From NCBI GenBank assembly GCA_034769895.1, contig CM068367.1, positions 706,522,885 through 706,586,884 on the forward strand: 64,000 bases of DNA, given 5' to 3'. The translations under genes were made by a program, and so were the position numbers. How positions within the stretch are numbered: the stretch's first letter is position 1; each line of letters begins with the position of its first letter. Under the pieces are notes generated by a model. It was given only the letters and a program-made list of their open reading frames with translations. It was not told where the DNA came from and did not search any database. Shown one piece after another: positions 23,548-32,313 of this stretch. The stretch comes from Magicicada septendecula. Lineage: Eukaryota > Arthropoda > Insecta > Hemiptera > Cicadidae.

Positions 23548-24942
23548 ATGGATCATAGTGATAGTGAAGAAATCGTTGTTGATGTAGTTAGCAACAGTGA
23601 TAGTGGTGATGTAAGTGACAATAATGGGGAGTTTTCGAACGATGGGAAAATCTCGGCCACTCCAGGCACTAGTAGGCCAATCAAAAATTTGATTAGAACA
23701 ATTTCGAAACAGAGCCAAACTATAGTGTGTGACATGCATGAATATGTTGTAAATAACAAAGTAGGTAAGGGTTCAATTACTGAAACAGCCAAAATTGCGA
23801 AATTAAGCCGCCCGACTGTTCGTAAAATTGTTTCTAGAGGTCCCGTGACTCCCAAGAGAGCGAGTTTTAATAAAATTGATAATTTTGTTTGCGACATTAT
23901 CCGCCAAGAAATTTACAATTTTTACAAGAAAGGACAGCCACCCACAATTTCCGAACTACTCCAGCATCTTCAGAACATTTCAAGTTTTCCTTATAAAGAA
24001 ACAATGCTAAGATCCCTTGTGAAGAAGCTCGGCTTTCGATTTCGGACACTTAATAAGAGGCATGTTATAATGGAGTCAGCAAGAATTGTGTCTTGGAGAT
24101 ACAAATACTTCCATAGAATACACCAACTGCGTTCACAGGGTTATGATGTTGTGTATCTAGATGAAACTTGGTTCGACACACATGACACCATGAAGAAGGG
24201 ATGGGATGATGGAACATGTGGCTGCGCTATTAACGCCCCTGTATCTAGAGGGAAGCGCATCATGGTGCTACATGCTGGTGGAGCTGAGGGGTGGGCTCCT
24301 AATTGTCTTTATTTGTCTGCCAAAAATATTTCAGATGCTAAAGCTGACAGCCACAATGAGATGAATGCTACAGTTTTTGAGAATTGGTTTAAAAATTCGT
24401 TACTGCAACATCTTTCAAAAGACAGGAAGTATGTCGTAGTTTTAGACAATGCGAGTTACCATTCTAGACAGCTTATCAAAATCCCAACTAAATCGTCAAG
24501 CAAGTGTGAAATTATTGAATTTATGAAGAAATTTGATTTACCAGTACCGGACCCAGTCCCCATTAAATTAATCTTGCTTGAAAGAATAAAAGCGGCGAAT
24601 ATAAACAAAATGTACGCAGTTGATGAGATGGCTTGAAAGGCAAGTCATGAGGTGTTACGACTTCCCCCTTATTATTTCATATTAAATCCAATCGAATTAG
24701 TCTGGGCACGGTTAAAATCTAACGTCAGGAAGAGTAACATAACTCCTCAGTTAAGTGTAAGTGTCTGTGAAGCCCTAAGGAACTGTACTGAGAACATAGA
24801 TGCCGAATACTGGAGGAAATGTGTGGAAAAAACTATGAAGGTAGAATGGGGATATTATGCAGACCTGTGGGAAGAAGAAGACCGCCTCATCATTCATGTT
24901 GCAGACGACAGTGATGATGACTCAGACCGCGACTCCAACTAA
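23548..24942 (+). pseudogene. IS630-Tc1-mariner transposase with DD82E spacing (Sailor-like), one in-frame stop
   Basis: A 464-codon frame is open except for one TGA at 24634-24636. An acidic N-terminus is followed by an HTH (about residues 78-98, ITETAKIAKLSRPTVRKIV). The catalytic core has LDETWFDTHD (D205), VVVLDNASYH (D300) and LNPIELVWARLK (E383, counting the stop as a codon). That leaves 82 residues between the second Asp and the Glu, far more than the 34-39 of ordinary Tc1/mariner. A DD82E family named Sailor has been described, as I recall, and this fits it. The extra segment lies between KIPTKSSSK and the PPYYF..NPIE block. The C-terminus is acidic (DDSDDDSDRDSN). A single nonsense change suggests recent loss or an assembly error. 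Confidence 0.85.
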
Positions 24943-24949
24943 ACGGTGA

Positions 24950-25040
24950 GTAAGCAGAATGATCACTGTTGCACACCACTATATAAAATTATCCCGATTA
25001 GCGCTTTCAAGCTTCACAGCTCATCGTCAGATCGGAATTA
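24950..25040 (+). repeat. Third copy of the terminal repeat, same direction as the left arm
   Basis: GCAGAATGATCACTGTTGCACACCACTATATAAAATTATCCCGATTAGCG...CATCGTCAGATCGGAATT repeats the outer 85 bp of the left arm (22962-23045) in direct orientation, immediately after the transposase stop. It shows that the transposase lies inside a mosaic of several terminal fragments rather than a simple two-TIR element. Confidence 0.85.
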
Positions 25041-25207
25041 ATTTAACTATAATTGCATAGGACTAAGATTAAGATAGGACTAATTTAACTATAAGATAGA
25101 TAAGATTAAGAATTAAATTGCATAGGACTAATTGGATGTTTTTAAAATAAGGGTGTGTGACTGACCCACATATGTGGATGAGAAAGACGGGTAGGTTTAA
25201 AAGGAAT

Positions 25208-25248
<41 letters not shown>
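25208..25248. repeat. (CA)n microsatellite
   Basis: About 20 uninterrupted CA units between the direct copy and the right arm of the inverted repeat. Confidence 0.95.
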
Positions 25249-25249
<1 letters not shown>

Positions 25250-25283
25250 CACTGAAACACAAGGAATTTGCTAGAAAAATATG

Positions 25284-25502
25284 TAACTGTCCAGATGGAG
25301 GGACAGGACTCAGGGGGTGGGGAAGGGACATTTGAATTATAGCTTGTTGTGTGTGAGCATGGTGGGGTGGGGTGGGGTGGGGGTGAAGGGTTTGTTTTCA
25401 GGTTATTTGTTTCATTTTCGATCTGACGATGAGCTGTGAAGCTTCAAAGCACTAATCGGAATAATTTTTATATAGTGGTGTGCAACAGTGATCATTCTGC
25501 TT
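25284..25502. repeat. Right arm of the long inverted repeat
   Basis: Reverse complement of 22962-23172: GTCCAGATGGAGGGACAGG ... GACGATGAGCTGTGAAGCTT ... TGCAACAGTGATCATTCTGC. A GGGGT tandem run (25358-25382) expands the G-rich part relative to the left arm. Confidence 0.85.
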
Positions 25503-25540
25503 AAAAATTAATAATGTTGGATTTTCTACGATATTTTGCC

Positions 25541-26194
25541 TCATGAACTCTTTAGAGTCCAACAATAGTCAGCTAGTATGCTCGGACTCCTCTTGCAATG
25601 GTACTGCTTTTCCATGTTCAAAATATCCTGATTGAACCGTTCACCATTTTTGTCGCTGACTGCTCCTAGATTTTGTGGGAAGAAATGTGAGTCCAAGAAG
25701 TTAATCTTCAGTGACATGTTGCACCCCATGGTTTTATAAGATTTTAAAAGATCACCTACTGTTTCTTTGTAATTTTCAGATTTATGGTTTCCTAAGAATT
25801 TCTGGCAAATGCTCTTATAAGACTTCCATCCAACTTTCTCCACCTAGTTTAACGTACTATCAAAGTTGTCATATTTAATTAAGTCTCTTATTTGAGGTCC
25901 TACAAAGATTCCTTCTTTGACTTTTGTGTCACTGATCTTTGGAAACTTGTTTTTTAAGAACGCAAATCCCAGCCCATTTCGATCCATTGCTTTCACAAAA
26001 TTTTTCATAAGGCCCAGCTTTATATGTAGTGGAAGTAAATAAACTTTTTTTGAATCAACAAGTGGTGCATTAACAACATTCTTCTTTCCTGGAGTTAATA
26101 ATGTTCGATTTGGCCACTCTTTCTGTATGTGATGATTTTTTTCAGTCTCTGCTGTCCCACTCACAAAGAAAACAACCGTACTTGGTGAAACCAA
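25541..26194 (-). pseudogene. Multicopy arthropod ORF of unknown function, one internal stop
   Basis: Two abutting minus-strand stretches (26194-25844 and 25843-25541) are one frame separated by a single TAG. Notable blocks are YLLPLHIKLGLMKNFVKAMD, EGIFVGPQIRDLIK, KFLGNHKSENYKETVGDLL, NLGAVSDKNGERFNQDI and SILADYCWTLK. I recognise this block order as a family found in many near-copies in arthropod and cnidarian genomes, usually without annotation, and the copy number implies a mobile origin. I do not know its catalytic activity. The segment between MSLKINFLDSH and FFPQN seems to lack two or three residues. It lies next to a Mutator-like relic on the same strand, but shared ownership is not shown. 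Confidence 0.6.
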
Positions 26195-26285
26195 GTTGAA
26201 GACTTAGCGAGAGAGCTATTACTTGATTAGCGTACTTTGCACAGAAATACTAAATCCTCAAAATAAATAATTAATGCAGCAACTA

Positions 26286-26314
26286 AGTAGTAGTAGTAGT
26301 AGTAGTAGTAGTAG
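26286..26314. repeat. (TAG)n microsatellite
   Basis: About nine TAG units. Confidence 0.9.
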
Positions 26315-26539
26315 CCTCTTATTCGCTCACTCTGTATTTTACTAGTGCTGTGCAAATTTTTAAGGAATTTACGTTATTTATTATTTTACACTTCCATTCA
26401 TTGAACATAACAACACTCGTAGATTAGTTAACATCACAGCATATTTAGATTCACTTTATTAGTACACCTACAAAAGTTTATAAAACTTTAAACAGTTACT
26501 AGTGCAAGATCAAGGAGGCAACAATAGTTTCTTGCTCAT

Positions 26540-27800
26540 TCATGCTGGCGATGACTTCTTCTTTGGCACTTTAACTGAAAGGAGCTGTTGTTGTGGTTCA
26601 AACAAACTTCATTAATTTTGAACTTGATGGTTGCGATTTCAGAGGAAGAGCTCATCTGAATTTGCAGGTCCCTAGTGTTAGTATAACTGGTTGAAGGAGC
26701 TTTTTATATTTTTACATCTTCATCGGACTCAATTTTAGCAAGAATGGTTTAATAATGCTGTCTCAATTTAGCCTTACTTTGCTCCTTGTTTTTATTGTGT
26801 AACGTATGTTCTAATTCCTTTACTATTGCCTCCTTTTTGTAGAGTTGGGATGTCATGTTATTAAAGTTCCTTCTGAGTCACTATTTTGTTCTTCATGGCT
26901 TTTATTTATTTTCTCCTGACTGTGCAGATGTGTTTACACATATTAAATTTTATAGCTGAGTCAGGACAGTTTAGGTAAATTAAACTGTCATAAAGTTTGT
27001 CCCTCACAAAGTGCATTAATGTATGCAGTGCAACCGTTTGTGTTTCTTTCTGCCTATATAAATATGGTTTAGAACACCATGCATATATTCCAAGTGCATA
27101 TTGGTGTTTAGCCTTGCATGTAGATAGAAGCAGTATACCCAGCTCTTGATGGAATCTTTGTATTTGTTCTCAAAATGAGAACCAAAGTCTCTTGTGTTGT
27201 TAACAATTTTCACTGTATTGACAACCTGTAGAAGTGTACGAACAAATGCAGTGTGACTTTCTACTAACAAGGCTCAAAGCAATTTCACGACTCTGCCTGG
27301 ATCTTTGATTTTGACCAAGTTTTTCTGCCAGACGCAGTCTACATACCACAAACAGAATAGGTGGAATGGAGGAGGTGACATAAATTTCATCCAGGCATTA
27401 TAAAACACCTCAGCCATAAAAACATTTGTCTGAATTGGTAATTAGATGACATCTGTTATCACAGACATAAGCACAAGCAAATCCTCGGTTGGATCCATAA
27501 CTCTACACTAGTAGCATCTTTGCCTGCGCCTAATAGCTTCCATTTTCAAAAGTGTACTGCTGTTCATTGTTAAATATATCTTTTCTTAGGAGCAAATCTT
27601 TCCATTCTTAGTCCTTATTACCTATAGAGAACCTTACAGTATCTTATTGAAGGGAACTTTTATTGCAGTCTGTAGTTCAATATCATTCTTTTCTATCTCT
27701 TATAGTCTTATATGCAAGTCTGCAATGTGGCTGACATGAGTTTTACAATATTGCACTGTTGTAATCCCTTGTGGATGAAACATTACATCAAGTTTGGCTG
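26540..27800 (-). pseudogene. Mutator-like (MULE) transposase relic
   Basis: Reading the minus strand over several frames gives AEVFYNAWMKFMS near 27380-27420, CLWHVDCVWQKNL near 27305-27345 and the open stretch 27270-27016. The latter contains FGSHFENKYKDSIKSWVYCF and LNTNMHLEYMHGVLNHIYIG, followed by VRDKLYDSLIYLN near 26980-27010. The C.WH.D..W...L block and the NTNMHLERMH...LK.IYL block are characteristic of a group of MULE-domain transposases in arthropods. Frameshifts and stops are frequent. A downstream low-complexity, charged tail continues to about 26540. No terminal repeats were found. Confidence 0.7.
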
Positions 27801-27850
27801 GAGAGTGACCATTGATTTTGTTGCTACCAGCTAGTTTAGTGTGTCACACA

Positions 27851-28559
27851 TTTGGAGTGGCATGTAAACATCATTCTGGACAATCTGTCGGATTTATGAT
27901 TATATTTAGAACAAGCGATGATAAATTTGCAAACTCGTTCCTTCTTAGTTATTCTCTTTCAGTTATAAAATTACTAGGTCACTATTTCAATATGTCAAAC
28001 TCCTTTTTTCTAAAATTTTATAGATATTAAAAGAAAAAAAAATGACTATATTAAGCATTCTTCCTCTTTCTGTTTATTTTAAATATAGGCCAAGGATGAC
28101 CAGCCTTCTCATGCACTTTAGAAAAAGCCCATGAAGCTTTGCTGAACATAACCAGTACCTTTTTTTAACGTTTCAACAAAACAGACTCAATAAAATATTA
28201 TTTAAATAAAGAAAATAATTTGATTCATGTTGCCTTTGGTCAGAATCGCGAAACCCGTCCCTCATTTACGTTTGTAAATAAATAACACACATCTGAAATA
28301 ACAAAAATAATTTATTCTTTTCAATTATTGAATAACTTTTTAAAGCAACTTCCCCCAATCCTGGCATAGATATCTCTGCTATTTTATTTGTATCATATTT
28401 ATTCCAAAATTTATTGAAATAACAAAAATCAGACAATTACAAAAAAAAATGTTTCAAAAAGTCTATTCTCTATGTCCTTCCTATTCATTGAGAAAGATAG
28501 ACGTTTACTTTAATACAAATTGTTGTCTTTAAAATATTATATATATATATATATATAGA
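27851..28559. other. No gene seen; ends in a (TA)n run
   Basis: AT-rich non-coding DNA. A (TA)n tract at about 28537-28556 lies beside the left end of the Penelope-like element. Confidence 0.5.
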
Positions 28560-28608
28560 GTATTTAAAATTTATATTTATATTACCTCAAGATGTTATTT
28601 TTCCTTAT

Positions 28609-28920
28609 TTGGAACATGTTTCGAGAGTTCCCGCACTCTCATCCTCAGCCTTTGCGATCTTGCGTCTGGTGAAGTATTTGTGTGTTGGCTGGATGCTATT
28701 AAGGTTTCTTGTTGGTCTCTGGTATTTTAAAGTTGTATTATTGTGTGTGATTGTGGTATATGTATTTGTATTTTGTATATTTCTGATGTTGAGTGCTTTG
28801 AATATTGTGTCATGTTTTGTATTGATTTGCATTTGTTCAGGTATTAGTTTGTTTGTGTTTTATGTTTGTATATTTGTAAATTTTCCCAAATGTTCATTAT
28901 GGTGCCTTTGTGTGGTATAT
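28609..28920 (-). pseudogene. PLE polyprotein, C-terminal tail
   Basis: On the minus strand this segment continues the PLE reading after the GIY-YIG domain with HKGTIMNIWENLQIYKH and ends near a basic segment THKYFTRRKIAKAEDESAG. The end overlaps the terminal repeat. It is separated from the rest of the gene by the insertions at 28921-30861. Identification rests on its position and the typical tail pattern. Confidence 0.6.
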
Positions 28921-28923
28921 GTT

Positions 28924-29751
28924 TTATTTGCCGATCTGCTCAATGCTCTTCGAATTGGTGAGCTCAAGGGTCCCCACTTTGACTTGCTACTGTCGAAGAC
29001 GTTGGTGGATGCAACAGGCGAATTCGCCTTGAACAAGGTGATTCGCATCTATCCATTGAGAGCGCAAGTAGATGCCCACAATAATGCTGTTCTTGAGTAC
29101 TACCGATCACAGGGAGAGAGAATATACAAACTAAAGGCACAAGATCATGTAGCCGATGCTACGCGCAATGTCGAAAATATCAACTTGGACCATATCATCC
29201 CAGCCGACATCAACAAGACTGGGGGCTTGCCCAAGGATTTGGAGATATTTATCGGTGCAAAAGTAATGTTACGATCCAACATCAATGTCGAGAAGGGTCT
29301 TGTGAATGGCGCAATTGGCAATATCACCGAGATAATTTGGCCGTATTTCCGTCGCGACCAGATATACGACACAGATGTTCCCTCTGTTCGCATAGACTTC
29401 GGTAGGGATGGCATTCATCTGATTGAACCTCAATCTATTCAGTTTCCTGCTAAATTCAACTATGGAACGATTGAGAGACGAATGCTACCCATTGTCTTGT
29501 TTTGGGCTTGCACAGTTCATAAGATGCAAGGCTGCACCGTCGATTATGCAGTCATGTACCTTGGAAAATGCTTATTCCAAAAGGGACAAGCATACATCGC
29601 TTTAAGTAGAGTGAGATCGCTGGATGGAGTGCGAATCGTGGATATGGAGTGCAGTAAGCTCTTGGGAAAGATACCCTGCAACGAAAAAGCCATTGAGGAG
29701 ATGGAGAGACTGCAAAAATATAATCCTCCAGATGATCCTCAACCAAGTTGA
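28924..29751 (+). pseudogene. PIF1-family helicase, C-terminal fragment
   Basis: About 275 codons are open and carry late helicase motifs: GAKVMLRSNINVEKGLVNGAIG, then ACTVHKMQGCTVDYAV (motif V) and AYIALSRVRSLDGVRI (motif VI). The N-terminal Walker A and B motifs are absent, so it cannot be an active helicase. The open frame continues upstream to 28609, but those first 105 codons are only the antisense of the Penelope tail; the helicase similarity starts at ADLLNALRIGELKG, right at the junction. Downstream, a CCCTATGGGGTAAATCCCCA hairpin and AGGTAAATATATAG lead into a (TCTA)n tract, like the 3' end of a retroposed copy. The source could be a Helitron-type or another mobile PIF1 gene. Confidence 0.75.
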
Positions 29752-29929
29752 AGGAATTGTACTCAGAAGTAATTTCGAGAGATTGTTTAAATTATAATTA
29801 CTCTGCTCTTTAATCTTGCTTCTGTTTATAACTGATGTACTATTGCGCTACCCATTCTATGTAATTATGTTAAATTTTGTATACTTATGCATTAGCCCTA
29901 TGGGGTAAATCCCCACAGGTAAATATATA

Positions 29930-29957
29930 GTCTATCTATCTATCTATCTATCTATCT
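29930..29957. repeat. (TCTA)n microsatellite after the PIF1 fragment
   Basis: About six TCTA units followed by CTCTCTC, directly after the PIF1 3' flank. It may be a retroposition tail. Confidence 0.9.
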
Positions 29958-30028
29958 CTCTCTCGTTCCAGCACTCCAGAACATATTTGTCGAGCACATT
30001 TGCAGGACTCAGAGACTAAAAATGATAA

Positions 30029-30861
30029 AATAATATATAGTTAAAAAAATTAAAAAAAAACTTTTTCTAATGGACTAAAAATATCAAAATAATTATATTT
30101 TGGAAATACTTAAAACACCTGAGACCAAATATCAGCTACAATGAAAAACGTGGCGCGCATTTCAGAAAATACGATCGTTACTCATATCATAAGGTTTAAT
30201 GGAATTTAGTAATTGTTTCTCTAATAATATATTCAGAATATACTGAGACCAAATAACAGCTAATACAATGAAAAACTTGGGGCGCACTCCAGTAATTGTT
30301 TCTCTAATAGTATATTAAGAGGTATGAGTTTGAAAAGATAACAGACTAAAAGTTAAGAGACCAAATAACAGCTAATACAATGAAAAACTTGGGGCGCATG
30401 TATTCAAGTATTTTCATGAATGACTTCTATTTTCAAACTCATACCTCTTAATATATTATTAGAGAAACACTTACTGGAGTGTGCCCCAAGTTTTTCATTG
30501 TATTAGCTGTTATTTGGTTATTTGGTCTCTTATCTTTTAGTCTGTTATCTTTTCAAATTCATATCTCTTAATAAATTATTAGAGAAACAATTACTGGAGT
30601 GTGCCCCAAGTTTTTCATTGTATTAGCTGTTATTTGGTCTCAGTATATTCTGAATATATTATTAGAGAAACAATTACTGAATTCCATTAAACCTTATGAT
30701 ATGAGTAACGATCGTATTTTCTGAAATGCGCGCCACGTTTTTCATTGTAGCTGATATTTGGTCTCAGGTGTTTTAAGTATTTCCAAAATATAATTATTTT
30801 TATATTTTTAGTCCATTAGAAAAAGGTTTTTTTTAATTTTTTTTTTTAACTATATATTATT
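30029..30861. mobile_element. Foldback element with long inverted arms built of tandem units
   Basis: The outer ends AATAATATATAGTTAAAAAA and its complement (…TTTTTTAACTATATATTATT) bound two arms of more than 300 bp. The arms share, in reverse complement, CTTTTTCTAATGGACTAAAA, GTGGCGCGCATTTCAGAAAA, TAACGATCGTATTTTCTGAA and others. Toward the centre, a unit of roughly 100-115 bp containing ACAATGAAAAACTTGGGGCG and AATTGTTTCTCTAATA is repeated, once or twice per arm with one truncated copy. A short unique spacer lies near 30400-30425. No ORF is present. Confidence 0.85.
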
Positions 30862-30862
30862 A

Positions 30863-32150
30863 GTGTCACATTGGTTATGTCTGGGAATTCATGTCCTGTG
30901 TTTATTGCATGTGTGGCTAAATTGGATTTATATATTTCTGGTTTTTTGTATGCATTTAGGTGTTCAAAATAACGTTTTTTCAGCTGTTTTTTTGTTTGTC
31001 CTATCTAACATTTATTGCAATCTTGTCATTCAATTTTGTATATACCGTTAGTTGTATTATCTTTGTTGTGTGGGCTATTTAGTTTTTGTAAATTATTTTT
31101 ATTAGTTTTGTATGCTATTTTTATATCTGTGTTTTTAAATAGATTTGTTAGCTTTGTCATTTTATTATTTATGTATGTGAATGTGGCCCATTTTTTGTTG
31201 TTGTTATAATTTATGTGTTGTTCATTTTGATTAATTCTTAAGTGTTCAGTTTTATTTTATATTTTATTTTATTTTCTATTTTGTTTACAGTATTTTTGTT
31301 GTATCCATTTTCATAACCAATTTGGTATATTATATTTCTTTCTTTGTCAGTTTCTTGTTTGTTTAGGGGAATTTTGTACATTCTGTTAAATAGCGAATAG
31401 AATGCTGCCATTTTATGTTGTGGTGAGTGGTCAGAATGGTTAGGTATAATGATGTTAGTAGAAGTTGGTTTTCTATATATTGCATATTGTATGTGGTTGT
31501 TGTATCTTGTGATGGTTATGTCTAAATAGTTGATTTTGTTATGTTTTGTTTTTCTTCTGTGAATTGTATTTTTGGATGTATGGTAATGATTTGTTTTAGT
31601 ATGTTCTCCGCATTTGTGTTTTTGTTATTTGATACATATAGCCCATCATCTACATATCTTATCCATATGCCATTTTTCAAATGATTTTATAATATTTTGT
31701 ATTTTGGTGTCTATGTGTTGTAGGAATATTTTTGCTATTATGCTTGATAATGGTGATCCCGTTGCTAAACCTTCTAGCTGTTGATAAATTTTGCTATTAA
31801 ATTCAAAGTAATTTTGTTTTAGTATTAGTTGGAGGCTCCTTTTATTTCTGTTATGTATTGTTTGTCTTCATTTTGTTCTTTAAGTTTGTTTATTATTATG
31901 TCTATTGTTTCTTCTACTGGGATGTTGGTGTACATGTTTGTGATATCATATGATGTGAAAAATGTATTTTCATTTATATTTATTATTTTTAGTTTGTCTA
32001 TTAATTCGTATGTATTTTTTATGTTATGATGGTTATTTGTTAGATGGTTACTTTTTAGTTTTTGTGCTTTTATTTTTGATATTTTGTATGTAGGAGCTTT
32101 TTTGAAGTTGATTAATGGACGTATTGGGTTGTTTAATTTGTGTATTTTTC
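30863..32150 (-). pseudogene. PLE reverse transcriptase and GIY-YIG endonuclease remnants
   Basis: Minus-strand reading shows RPLINFKKAPTYKISK near 32100, FFTSYDITNMYTNIPVEET near 31905-31965 (RT motif with catalytic Asp), and LATGSPLSS near 31745-31770. WIRYVDDGLYVSNN (the YVDD catalytic box) lies near 31625-31665. GIYKIE.QDCNKC.IGQT at about 31000-31050 and KKRYFEHLNAYKKPEIYKS near 30930-30985 represent a GIY-YIG endonuclease with its Cys pair; the second Tyr codon of YIG is a stop. Several frameshifts and stops make it inactive. This is the Penelope/Poseidon type with endonuclease. Confidence 0.85.
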
Positions 32151-32313
32151 GAATTTGGGAGCTCTCGAAACATGTTCCAAATAAGGAAAAATAACATCTT
32201 GAGCTAATGTAAATATAAATTTTAAATAATTTATATATACCAAGTACTTTATATATATCAAGAACGAAACGAACTGTAGCAGAAAGTGATTGAAAAAAAA
32301 AATATATATATAT

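Larger units (their letters stand above)
28560..32235 (-). mobile_element. Penelope-like element (PLE) with inverted terminal repeats, interrupted internally
   Basis: The left edge (28560-28630) and right edge (32160-32235) are inverted copies of each other, including GAACATGTTTCGAGAG and AAGATGTTATTTTTCC blocks and the adjacent AT-rich tail. Between them the minus strand encodes reverse transcriptase and GIY-YIG endonuclease remnants, the defining Penelope combination. An inverted partial terminal copy at the 5' end is typical of PLE pseudo-LTRs. About 1.9 kb of unrelated DNA (28921-30861) interrupts the coding region between the GIY-YIG domain and the C-terminal tail. Confidence 0.85.

Noticed and set aside
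28609-28925. N-terminal membrane segment of a helicase protein
   Set aside because: This part is the antisense of the Penelope C-terminal tail, joined by an insertion junction.
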